Shown: positions 23,287-35,771 of the stretch, piece after piece
How the letters are laid out: the number at the start of each line of letters is the position of its first letter
Position numbering within the stretch: the first letter of the stretch is position 1
DNA from: Branchiostoma lanceolatum
Taxonomy: Eukaryota > Chordata > Leptocardii > Amphioxiformes > Branchiostomatidae
Direction: 5' to 3'
Assembly: GCF_035083965.1 (NCBI RefSeq)
Contig: NC_089735.1
Location: 9,016,001-9,080,000, forward strand
DNA: 64,000 nucleotides
Program-made: the position numbers and the translations under genes
The notes under the pieces: generated by a model
What the model was told of the DNA's origin: nothing
The model's input: the letters and a program-made list of their open reading frames with translations, nothing else
The model's database searches: none

Positions 23287-26200
23287 TCATTTGTCGGAAG
23301 GTTTGTTGCTGCATTCATGGCTCTCTATCTCTTCAAGATGGTACGGAGACAGCGATTGGCTGAGCCGTCTGGTTAACGCCCTTCTCAAGGAGACGTAGTC
23401 TTCTAAATAAGGGTATAGAGAAACGGTCCAATAAAAGGACAGACATATGGAAATTGGGATTAGGTACTCAAGAAGAATATAGACCAACTTCAATGTACTA
23501 TCTGAGTTTGAGTTAACAAAATGGTATTCTAGTATCTAAAAGCCTTGCAGTTGACCCGACTAACGCATTATGGTAGACTGAAGAGCTAATACTGTGTTTA
23601 TTCATTTTCTATAACGTTTTCATTCCAAGACAACGTCGAATCAATCAAAGTACAGTACATGTTTTTATGTCTATGATCTTGCTTTTATACTATATGGAGA
23701 AGTGTCTAAGTTGTATTTCTTAACGATCACTCAAATTGTCTATACGAATAAAAAGCAAATACTAGTAGTGATGCATAGCAAAGGAGAAGATGATATGCAA
23801 ATATCAGAAACCTTACCTTCGTTGTAGTCGTCGTTTGATTGGTCAGACTCTGTCCGTCCGGCTATAGTTCTAGTCTTACCTCTGATGCTAACGGCTGTGT
23901 TGTCTGTTTCCTGTAAGTACATGTGTGTCCAGCTTGTAGGATTAAATCTATTATTATTTTTATGGCAATCACTCGTAATCTTTATTCAGATCATACAGAA
24001 GTATAGATACAGATACAGATATCCGTGCATGATGCCCTTGTCATTTCCTACACCTGAGTGAGGAGGATTGACACGGTAGCCTTCGCGTGGATTTGTTTAG
24101 GGTGGATGTCAGGTTTCGAATCTGATACCCACACACGCTGGGCATCCGTCTCCTCCAGCGGCACCAATTCGAGGGAGACGTGCTGGTTCTGGCTGGGATT
24201 AAATCTGAGCATAAAACCCAGCTGTAAAATGTCTCCCTATGCATGGCTTGTCTGTACAAATAGCGGCTTATTGGACAATATACTAGTAGGAGGGAAAGAA
24301 GGAAGGAATGAAGGGAGGGAGGGAGGGAGGGAGGGAGGGAGGGAGGGAGGGAGGGAGGGAGGGAGGGAGGGAGGGAGGGAGGGAGGGAGGGAGGGAGGGA
24401 GGGAGGGAGGGAGGGAGGGAGGGAGGGAGGGAGGGAGGGAGGGAGGGAGGGAGGGAGGGAGGGAGGGAGGGAGGGAGGGAGGGAGGGAGGGAGGGAGGAA
24501 GGAAGGAAGGAAGGAAGGAAGGAAGGAAGGTGAAAATACATCATTTAACAGGGAAAGACAGTATTCAGATTCCAAGAGTTATGATGTCTATCAAGTCCCT
24601 ATAGTGCTTGACAGACATGTATAGTTAATCATTAACATCAAAAGCTGAGGCCAAACGCCTACCTTAGTGCCCGGTCTCTTAGCCTGAGCGCCACGCCCTC
24701 CTGTCTCCAGCTCTAATGACGTAAAACACGTCACTACTCTCCCGTCCAGTTCAACAATAGTGATCTCTCTGGGCTGTCTCATCCGATCCAGTTCTTTTTG
24801 TATCACGCTCTTCAAATGTGATTTTTCCCTTGTAGTGGTAGAAGTAGTAGTAGTAGTAGCAGTGGTAGTAGTAGTAGTTGTGGTAGTAGTAGGAGTAGTG
24901 CTAGTGGACGTGGGCCTTGGCGGGTGTGTAGGTGTACTATGTGTTCTGTTCGGCCTCTCTGGTGTTTCGGACGAGTCCACTTCTGCACTAGCTTTAGTAT
25001 CTTCTGTTGAGTCTGTGGATAAAGGATATTCCTGACCGCTACTTGTAGTTGTGTTCTCTTCTTTAGATGGCGAAGGAGAACTTTCGGTATCAGCTTCGCT
25101 ATCTGGCGATAGAGCTAAACTCTCTGCATGTTCTGTCTCTTCTACGTTTAGAGTTGAAGGTTCGTCGTTTGAAATTTCCTGCAGGGAAACATCTTGTAGT
25201 AGGTCTACGTTGTCCAAACCATCGGTTGTCGTAGCTGTGTCTGTAGCAGGTTCTCCGAAGTGGAAATCCCATGTTTTATCTGTCCTTGTTATGAAGTCGT
25301 CGTTGTCAGCAGACGTCTCGGTCGGTGCGCAGAGGCTAGTTATGCTGGCGGGACGTTTAGTCCCAGTGGGGTCGCTGTAAGACCGGCTCGCGAGAGTTTT
25401 CTTCACGGGTGACGCATGCGCACTCTCGGCGGCGGGAGACAACACCGTCACGCCCTCTGTGTCCTTGACCTGGATCAGCTGATTGGAAAGGTCAATGTCG
25501 TGGAGAGTGTCGGGTGGTGCTTCATCTGTTGAGACGGCTGCGCATGCGTCCTCGTCCGAAGAATGGACAACGGCCCTACAAGGGGAAAGAATAAAAGTAC
25601 ATGTAGTATCAAATGATGTTTTTACAGATAGCCATTGAAGAGAATGGCCATGTTGTGTTAGAAAGCAGTCAATCTTTAAAAAGCTCACGACTGAATAGAC
25701 ACAAACTGTCCTTTTGATTTTGTAGGATGATATCTCTAGAATTTTGGTAAATGTGTGGCTGTTCTTCAAGACTTTACTTAGAGAGTTAGAAATTTCGAAT
25801 ATTCTCAAAAAACTAAAACAAAGAAATGTAGGAATCTTTTTTTAGGTACTAGACTAGTTATACCTTGTGACTCTCATCGTTTGTGGAGTTGCTTGTCCCT
25901 TATCGTCATGATTTCTTCTAACTGACCCGGCCGGACTGTTTCCCTCGCTGACGTGGTCCTCCAAACTCAGGTTGACCAGTGCAGTGACCAGGTCATCGGG
26001 TGCCTCGACCTCTGAACTGCTCTTCCGACGGAACGTCCAGTTGCTGTCACGGCGCTTGCGCAGTACCGCAGACTCCGGCTGAGGACTGTCCCGGATGTCG
26101 CTAACGATCATCTCAATTTGTCTGTCAGCCAATGATAGCCTAGGGAGATAAATCACGTGATTTCTGTGGTCTCAGGTTTTTGACGTAGACAAGCACATTT

Positions 26201-29200
26201 TTTTCGGACCCATGCAATCAATGTACATCGGGTATTAAAGAATAACATTTGTTGTCTATGTGTTTTTTCCTTTCATTAATAAATCGTAAGGTTTTCCCCA
26301 AATATGGAAGTAGATATACTATGTAAGATCATAGGAGTGAGAGAAAAAAAGGGGAAACAACGCGATTTCCATTAAAAAAAGAAGTATTTCTTTGAAGTGC
26401 ATATAATGGATCCTCTCCTTGGTGCTGAACGTGTAATCCCGTGTGCCGAAAAGAATTTAGTGGGTCTTTTTAACTTCCAGTCTGCTAAAGTAGCCGTTTG
26501 GCACCAAATACTAGGTTAGACAGCTAGCAGAGAAAAAAGTTGAATTGAACGTATACAGGCTAAAGGGACACCGCGCGTTTTTTTTATGAATGCCTAGTAT
26601 CACTTTATGTCAAACCATTATGGCACACTGCCTCCTGTCGATTCTTATGAGAACTGCACAACTGACAAACCTATAACCATAGCTTAGTAAAGAGTAACTC
26701 ACCCTTCGTCCGTACCCTTGTCACCTGCTTTGCCGGCAACTTCTACAGCAGGCAGACAAACAGGAGCGGACCCTAGTAAAATAAATATTCATAGATCTAC
26801 AAAATATTGCAACGAATGATCCTATAAAGTTTCTTGAAATGATATGCACTTTTCTCATAGTCTTATTATATGTATTTTTCACAAAAACCATAACCAATAG
26901 AAGAAGAACTTTATTGCACGACAATTGTACATGGTACAAAGTATGGCAAGAATTTATAAACATAATACAAAGTAGAAGTATAGAATAAAACTTAACATCC
27001 TAATTGATAATACAATACAATAAGGGCTAGCATATATTTTGATATAGTATCCTAATCATTAATACAATACAATAAGGGCTATAATTGACGTAACTTACGG
27101 TGCTTCTGTTGAAAAAGTGACTTGGACCCCTTCCTTCTCCAGCTGTAGCCAGGTCCGTCCGGTTGGTCGTTCGGGAACAGCGCGTCCTTCCGGGGTAGCA
27201 ACCGTGCCTCCAGGGAGATGTCCTGCCACTGCGATCTGATAGGGGGCGGTGTTGGAGTGCGGCTACACGTCGGTATCGTATTGTCTTCTGTCGTTAGAGT
27301 TTCCTCGCTGTCGTCTTTTCTGCTTTTCCAAAACTTCCAACTTTTTCTTCTCGACTTTCTTTTTGGCCTCGGAAGCTGTGTCAAAACATGTAATTAATGA
27401 CAAAATACTAAATTATGGCGCACTAGTATTTTCCAAATATCCTTTTTACGTTACTTTAAATATATACATACCCTTATCCCTAGCCTTTGTTTTGAGAAAA
27501 ACGCTTCCGAAAATCAAAACAGGACCAAGAGTTCTATGGAAACTGAAGTAAAAGGTACGAAGACTAACACCAGCAACATTTTCTTAAACCATTTCAGGCG
27601 ACGAAATTCTGTGCACAGACATGAATGTCGTCATTGTTGGCCTTCGTATGAAAATCTTAGTTAATTCGAAACAGGACCAAGGTTTTTTTTTTTAAATCTC
27701 AAGTGAAAGGTACGAAGACCAACAACAGCAACATTTTCTTATACATGTACCATTTCAGGTGACGAAATTCTATGCACTGACAATAAAAGTTGTCGTTGTG
27801 AGCCTTCGTATGAAATTGAAGTGCCTGCTTTACAAACCTTGGTGTCTGAAGACCGTGAGGCGGTGCTCATGCGACTGCTGGTCCGAGGCAGACGTTCCGC
27901 CGACAGGGCAGACCTGTCCAGTGTGGTGAAGGGGGACGCTGTGTCGTCTGTACCACAGCTGATACCACTGTCGACTGTAACACCAATTAGCGGAAGACAA
28001 TTATTCTAGTATTCACGTATCTATCTAGCCTGGATGCCATCCTCCTAACCGTTGTTTGCAAGCCGAAACGGAATGAGCCAGCGGTTACTCTCAGGGGGAT
28101 GGCACCCAGGCTAGTATCTGTCAGAGACATTTTAAACTAAAACAGAACACGCTTTGCTTACGCAAACCTGTAAAAATGAGAGACTAGCGTGATACATGTA
28201 CAGTTGGCCGCTATCGCAAACACCACAGTAAATTCATCTCTATTTCACCCAAAATTAACTCAAACCTTATTTTTCAAACCAAGAGAGAGTTTAATTTGCA
28301 TATAAAAAACAACGTGACGTAATTGTTATTTTTATTGTTATTTTACGTATTCGTGTATCTCCCTTCATGTACACTGCTTTGTATTCCCAGCAAGGACAGT
28401 TTGAACTAAAATATGTAAAAAAAAAAAAAAGAAGGACTAACTTGATGTAGTTGGTTTCTCGTGACGTCGCACCCAACTGCGTTGGCCGAGCATCTCGCCT
28501 GACAAGGAAGTGACGTACTGGATACATACGTCACTTCCGCTTTGTATCGCCAATTGATAGGGCGACACGCCATCCTAAAAAGATGGTAGGAAAGTTTAAT
28601 GTTGACAAGAATTTACCTTTTGATTCGTTGATTAAATAGTTGATTAAGTTGGGTAACTAAAAGATCATTTCCGTTGATTTACATTTGATAAACAATGTCT
28701 ATACCTTTGTGATACAAAAATTGGGAAAGAATTATGGAACTATTTTACCTGGTCTTTCTGGTGAATATCCAAACCCAGTTCTACGAGTAGTTTTAGGCAT
28801 CCGACATGTCTATAGAAAAGAAAATAAGTAACAAATATGGACGAAGATCAAAGTTGTTATGTGGTTGTTTACGTTGTAACAATACTGCTCAGGCAAGGTT
28901 AAATAATTTGAGCATTTCTCGACGTCTTAAAGTTGTAGAATGTAAGAATCTCACCCCTTTGCTGCTGCGTCGTGCGCGGCGGTCCCACCTTCCTTGTCCG
29001 TCATCTTAGCGACCTCTGCCGACTTACGTTGGGACAGCAACCAGCGCAAGATGTCCGTGTGGCCCATTGCTAAATATACGTCAAGTTCTTATTACTTTAA
29101 GGAATACACATACATTGAAGTTAACTGAAATGTGTTGTAGCTATTCATGATTGATCATATCTTATACTGGATTAATTATTGTGACTCACCGGCAGCGTAG

Positions 29201-32200
29201 TGCATGACGGTAGCTCCATCCTTGGTCTGGAGTCTAAGCGAGGCAGGGCCCATCCTTCCCACAAGCCATTGCACCGTTTGAAGATGGCCACCCTGTACGG
29301 CCACGTGCAGAGGTGACTTCTCTTCATTGGTTGAGATAAAGACGTCTCCGTTCATTTCTTCCACCATGTAAGAAAGACAGTCCACGTGTCCTCCTTGCGC
29401 GGAGTAGAAGATTGGCGTGGCTCCTTAAATAAGAAAAACAAGCAACATTGAGCTTGCTGGCTGAACAAAGGACCCAGTACCAAAATAATTCATCAGTAAA
29501 AAGTATATCATACGCCAAAAAAGGCCCGAGAGCCTACTATGGAGGCTATTACATTAGCGGTTTACAAACAGATAAACTACCGATGTTTCGTACCTCTGAC
29601 ATCCTGTGTGCACACAGAAGAGTTGCTGCTCGTCGCCAGTGTCTTCACCAGTTGCAGGTTCCCCTTAGCGGCGGCGATGTGCAGCGCCAGCAGACCGTCG
29701 TTCGTTTTCATCTCCACCAGAGTCTCCCCGAACTGATCCACCAACCATAACGCCACGGCCTCACGGTCTCTACGGGAGGCCAGAAAAACATCACATGATG
29801 CAGTACGCACATCATAAAATAAATCCTTAACTATGAAAAAGTTTTTCAATATTGAGGAATTTTTATCTAAATTTTCGACTCTGTAACCCCAGCCTCGAGT
29901 TTGACAAGGAATGAGTGAATCCAATGTCATCGTCGGCCATGTTACCTTATTTATGTAAATCATGGACATGTGACTCAAAAGGACCAGATAGCTTGTGTCA
30001 CCCTCCGTCTCACAGACAGACTTTTATGATAATTGCATGCATCAATTGTTAATTTCTACCAGATAACGTCATAGAATGAATATCTGTACAATCATATTTC
30101 AATATCATGAATACACATGTATGGTACAGAAAAGTTGCTCTATCTATGTTCGTGTAGTCTCTACCAGAATAACTACGCCGGCTATAGGGAGATATGTGAT
30201 CTTCACTGTGGACTGATTCTACTGGCTAATCATTCCCTTTTCTGGAGAATTCTACAATCCATACACCCGTAGGAGGGCCTGTTGGAGGCTAATGTTCGTG
30301 GACCACTGTAAATGAAGAGTAGTAATTCGGTTTTGAGACTGACCTGAGCACAGCAGCATGGAGGAGTGTTAGTCCGCCGCTGTCCCGATCAAAGCCGATG
30401 TCGAAGTGGTGGTCGTAGCCGTTGAAGAGGATGAGTTTGAGACACTTGAGCTGGCCCTCGGCAGCGGCCACCATGGCGGCGGTCTCTCCGCGAACATTGG
30501 CCGCCCGGGTCGGCACCAGGTCCTGCGTCACCAGCCATCTGGGAACGAGAGCACAGCTAGATCATCTTCAGCCTTCGTATCAATCTCCAAGCAGATGTTG
30601 TGAGTGTTTCGGAGAAGCCAGGTCGCCGGAAAACTTTCCAACTTTTTAACCCAAACATCTGCTTGAAGATTATCACGATACCAGGGTAGGGAATTCTAAA
30701 ATATGATTTTTTGGGCACAGAATCGTAAATGGTGAATGTATTGCGTCAATGCCGATACAAATGTTTTGTTTTCTAAACCGACATTGCTACAACCAACGAA
30801 GTTGGTTTACATACACCAGTTTAAACGTCATTTGCCCAAAACCAATCAGCTATTTTTCTCGTTAGATGATGACAGACGAGTTGTTGGCTTCAGCTCTGTG
30901 ACGACGCCCTTTAGACCCTGCCATGGATAAACGATATCCCTGATTTGCATAAGACGCTTGGGGTCAGGAGAGGACATAGTTCTGCGGACTGTGGAGGCGT
31001 CCGTGGAAACCAGTCACACGGATGTGACGTCATGCATATATTTATGCCCTGGAGTTCAAAATAAAGGCGTCGCCCTAGTTTGAACTACACTGGTTTACGT
31101 AGATCGATTTAGCGTTTTTTCTCTTAATTTTTCAATACCGACAAAATTCAAAAACCTGGAAAAGGTACACAATACTTATAATCATGTATTTAATTTCGAA
31201 AGTTTGAACAATTCGGCATTTCTTCTTTTATCCAGTTCCTCTGAAAGAAAATAGCTATAGGTTGACCTAATATCAAAAAGCAATTTTTGTTGATATTCAA
31301 AAATCTTAACGTTGAAAACTCTAGACCCTACGAAGACGGCGATCTACTATGTGCGTAGTGCTCAATCAATTGGGGTCGCCTTCTACCTTCTAGCCATGTT
31401 TAGCTGCACATAAAATATACTAGCTATAGTACGCCAATAACATATCTTACAATCATTTATAGAAAATATTTTGTGTACTTTTGTGTACAGAAAACCCTTG
31501 AATTCAGCTGCCTGGCAGCTTGAGGGATAAGAGTTGTCGAAGGGTAAATTGGTACTATTAAGATTATATGCATAAACACACCACCGCTAGGCAGACGTTC
31601 CCAAACTACTGATGACGCCCATTACAATACATCTCTGCCACTGAGACAGTTTCTAACCACACATTTTCCGTGTCTATATCTCGTGCCAAAGAATCCGATA
31701 GAATGCGTTTTCGAGAGTGCCTCTTGTGCTATCTGTTCGACAATAGAAAAGCTGCTTGAAGGCAGATCGTGACGGCCGTCTTTTGTCCACCCAAACCGCG
31801 TGACCTTTTGGGATATTTTCAGAAGCATGGGGGGTTCCAAGTAAGGATCCAGCCTACACACATACGTGAGAGGAATATGAAGATAAGAAACCAAAGTTCA
31901 TCTCCTAAATATCCAAATCCCTACAATTTTCTAAACGTCATCTTTAAATTTCCGGTTTATGTAGATACCATTTCCTTCGCCAATTTACAACAACACTAAT
32001 AAGACGATGGGACTATCTGTGATGACAAATTTGCATAATTCTGTGGCTTAAGTGGATGCCTATTAGAAGGTACTTATCCTTGTGCTCAATAGGCTTGTCT
32101 GTATTTCCCGTAATGGTAATTATTAAGAGGCGCCACAGGACGCTGTTATTTGTATTGTAAGGTACAGTAGGGGAAATTTACTCCCTCATTCATGACTGTG

Positions 32201-32888
32201 ATTTACTGTATGGTGGAGACACTAGACGACTTGCTCAATTTCCTCCCTACGTTACCAAGACAGCGAAGGGAGGAGGAAGATTTATTAGTTACGTACACTC
32301 ATGCAGAATTCTAACTCTCTCTCTATATGACTCTGTGTAAGGCAGATCAACCATCTAAAGATTGAAGCTTTCAGCAATAGAAAAAGAAAGTCAAACACAA
32401 ATACAAACGAACTGTCAGAAAAGAAACAATATTTCATTACAAGAATTACTAAGTTTCGTTTTAGACCAAGACCATAACGAATAAGTTGAACGTTAGAATT
32501 GTTACCTAGTTGCTTCAGTGGGTCTTCTACAATTTATCGTTGAATTAATTTCTTACAAGTGTAAATCAGGGCTTAGAGAATTAGATACACCATGTTATAC
32601 TGAATGACATTACCTCACACAGTGGCTGTGTCCTTTCCTAGCTGCCAGGTACAGCGGCGTGCTGCCGTCCTCGTCAAACAGAGCGATGTCCTCCTTCTTC
32701 TCCCCTACCACCCTCTTTAAGCAGCCCAGGTGTCCCAGGGTGGTGGCATGGTGAGCTGGAAGCACCGCTCCTCGGCACTCTTCGCACATCTCTCCGAGGA
32801 ACGTCCGGACGAGCTCGCGGCGGTCGTCGTCGGAGAGAGAAGCTAGACTGTCCAGATCTAGGTCTGCCTCTGACTCGCTTGTTGTCAT
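23287..32888 (-). CDS. Ankyrin-repeat protein, synphilin/espin-like (15 exons, 1079 aa)
   Basis: Exons: 32614-32888, 30344-30538, 29594-29769, 29190-29423, 28955-29069, 28749-28809, 28442-28574, 27838-27974, 27099-27375, 26703-26772, 25864-26139, 24663-25575, 24054-24221, 23817-23910, 23287-23402. Every phase matches, 3240 nt in all. Exons 1-7 (about residues 30-396) hold an array of ankyrin repeats (for example DGSTPLYLAARKGHSHCVRW, SPLHVAVQGGHLQTVQWL, DGATVMHYAAAMGHTDILRW). The order and spacing in the last repeats recall synphilin-1 (SNCAIP) and espin. The rest is low-complexity: a basic stretch KRKSRRKSWKFWKSRK, Pro-rich and Ser/Thr-rich regions, a poly-Thr tract in exon 12 and a conserved-looking ITIVELDGRVVT patch. 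No signal peptide; probably a cytoplasmic scaffold. The orthology assignment is the weak point; the exon chain is strong. The last two exons are less certain, because exon 13 could end in place at GTG-TAG. Confidence 0.82.
24296..24530. repeat. (GGGA)n / (GGAA)n microsatellite
   Basis: About 47 perfect GGGA repeats (about 24310-24497) run into about eight GGAA repeats. It lies in the intron between exons 12 and 13 of the ankyrin gene, about 130 bp from exon 12. Confidence 0.98.
24838..24905. repeat. Trinucleotide (GTA/GTG)n encoding poly-threonine
   Basis: An imperfect trinucleotide run inside exon 12 of the ankyrin gene. On the coding strand it reads (ACY/ACA)n and specifies a run of threonines broken by Ala and Ser. 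Confidence 0.9.
26895..27075 (-). mobile_element. Possible LINE 3' tail (minus strand)
   Basis: On the minus strand it ends TGCAATAAAGTTCTTCTTC, like the plus-strand tails at 18640 and 63570. The internal block TACAATACAATAAGGGCTA is directly repeated. It is in an intron of the ankyrin gene. Confidence 0.4.
27510..27830. repeat. Tandem duplication, about 155-bp unit
   Basis: Two copies share AAACAGGACCAAG, GGTACGAAGAC.AACA.CAGC, AACATTTTCTTA, CATTTCAGG.GACGAAATTCT and GCCTTCGTATGAAA. It occupies most of an ankyrin-gene intron and ends next to exon 27838-27974. Confidence 0.85.
28026..28113. mobile_element. Short hairpin MITE (family B, copy 2)
   Basis: Tips TAGCCTGG / CCAGGCTA and a GATGCCATCCTCC / GGGGGATGGC stem, with AATGAGCCAGCGGTTACT matching the copy at 2181-2302. 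It lies in an ankyrin-gene intron. Confidence 0.75.
29456..29548. mobile_element. Family D MITE, one end only
   Basis: Contains GCTGGCTGAACAAAGGACCCAGTAC-like sequence, then GGCCCGAGAGCCTACTATGG and AGGCTA at the end. It corresponds to the right half of the elements at 8221 and 10686. It is in the ankyrin-gene intron between exons 3 and 4. Confidence 0.65.
31025..31044. promoter_or_regulatory. CRE palindrome next to a TATA-like box
   Basis: TGACGTCA at 31025-31032 is followed 4 bp later by TATATTTA. It sits in the 2-kb first intron of the ankyrin gene. A functional promoter is only a possibility; such short sites occur by chance. Confidence 0.25.
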
Positions 32889-33919
<1,031 letters not shown>

Positions 33920-34967
33920 TTGGGGAGCTACACCATGCCATACTTTAGCCAAAAACAAGCCTACTGTTTCACGGTGTATTGAAAATATCGTTAGTCATAG
34001 CTATAGTGCATTTCGTGATGTTTATTCAAAGTGTTTAAAGGAAAAAACGATATTGTGTCACATGTCGTATTGGTACTTATTGCAATATGTGGGAAAGTAT
34101 TACTAAATTCATTGATAGTTTTGTTTTTCAAAACAACACTTCATAAATCAGTTGTAGTCGTTAACTTTTATATCTATTTTATTATTCCAGGTCACCTCAC
34201 GCCAGACCACGTCAACCATTAAAAATCTTATGTGGGGGTAGCCTTCGGTTTTTACTTTATCATTATGACACTACTGTTTGAAAAGCAGAGCGCCTGGAAG
34301 TGATGTTTGTGAGACACACACTTTTTACACTTCTTTTATTTATTTTGTTCCCTCAATCGATGACACAAAAATAAATCCAACAAAATCTGGCGGACTTCCG
34401 ACCTGGATTAAGGGCAACCTACAGACATTTTGTAGTATAATACTAGGACTACACGAATAGATAAAGTGCTTTTCTCAGAACATAAAAGATGCATAATGTA
34501 TCTATCCCCCCCTTCTGATTTAAACATGCAAGTCAGAATGAATATATAATATTCTGTAATGGAATAATTACAAATAGACACAGTCTTGCATACACAACAA
34601 TTCCATAATCAAATGCTATCTGCAAATAAAAACAGACAAACACGCAAACAATGAACAAACAAAAGAAGATAAAAAACATGACATCAACGTTCACATTCTC
34701 ACAACGTATATCTCAGTATCAAAAAAAATTCATATTTTCTTGTTGGACATTTCTCGTGAACTACTTGCGGTCTCAAATCAATACCACCGTGCCCCGGCTG
34801 CCCCCAAAGGTCCCGAAAGGTTTACACAGGCTTTCCTCCTACAAAGACCCGTTCTCATTAGTCCAGAATGTAACAACCACTGCTGGGGTAAGGACAATTA
34901 TCTTCTCAAACAAACATGGCTCTCAAGAGACAGAGCACTCTCGGTATTTGTACAGTAGTTGTCGGCT
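33920..34967. other. Intergenic, nothing recognised
   Basis: AT-rich sequence between the GT tract and the minisatellite. No coding or transposon signal noticed. Confidence 0.4.
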
Positions 34968-35760
34968 TAGGGACAGGTCGGATTTGTTGACCAGTTTTTA
35001 AGTCAATATATTGATCTTTAGGTTGTTTGGGGATTTCATTACGTCAAAAATTGAGGATGTCTTTTTTTCGTGGGCGTATCATGATAACTTCAAGCAGATG
35101 TGCTGTCATTCTGATTTAGGGACAGGGCGGATTTGTTGACCAATTCTGAGTCAATAGATTGAGCTTTCGATTGTTTGGGGATTTCATGACGTCAAAAGTT
35201 GGGTATATATATTTTTTGTGGGCGTATTATGATCTTCAAGCAGATGTGTGGTCATTGTGCTTCAAATCAAAAGTGAACGAGTTGTGTTCGGCTAATAAAG
35301 GGACAGGGCGGATTTGTTAAACAGTTTTGTGTCAATAGATTGATCTTTAGGTTGTTTGGGGATTTCATGACGTCAAAAGTTGGGTATATATATTTTGTGT
35401 GGGCGTATCATGATCTTCAAGCAGATGTGCGGTCGTTGTGATTCGAATGGAGAGTGAGCTTAGGGACAGGGCGGATTTGTTGACCAGTTTTTAGTCAATA
35501 GATTGGTCTTTACGTTGTTTGGGGATTTCATGACGTCAAACGTTCGGTATATATATATTTTTGTGGGCGTATCATGATCTTCAAGCAGATGTGCGGTCGT
35601 TGTGATTCAAATCAAAAGTGAGCTTAGGGACAGGGCGGATTTGTTGACCAGTTCTGAGTCAATAGACTGATCTTTAGGTGGTTTAGGGAATTTATGACGT
35701 CAAAAGTTGGGGATGTCTTTTTTTCGTGAGCGTACCATGATCTACAAATAGATGTGCGCG
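34968..35760. repeat. Minisatellite, five units of about 150-180 bp
   Basis: Units start at about 34970, 35119, 35298, 35463 and 35626. Each has GGGACAGG.CGGATTTGTT, a TCAATA.ATTGATCTTTAGG block, GGGGATTTCATGACGTCAAA, GTGGGCGTATCATGATC and TTCAAGCAGATGTG. It ends 10 bp before the APRT stop codon, so it makes up the gene's 3' UTR or immediate 3' flank. Each unit carries a CRE-like TGACGTCA. Confidence 0.92.
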
Positions 35761-35771
35761 GTCATTGTGAT

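Noticed and set aside
24041-24624. Long frames of repeated Gly-Arg-Glu or Leu-Pro-Ser-Pro across 24300-24530
   Set aside because: Direct translations of the (GGGA)n microsatellite in an intron.
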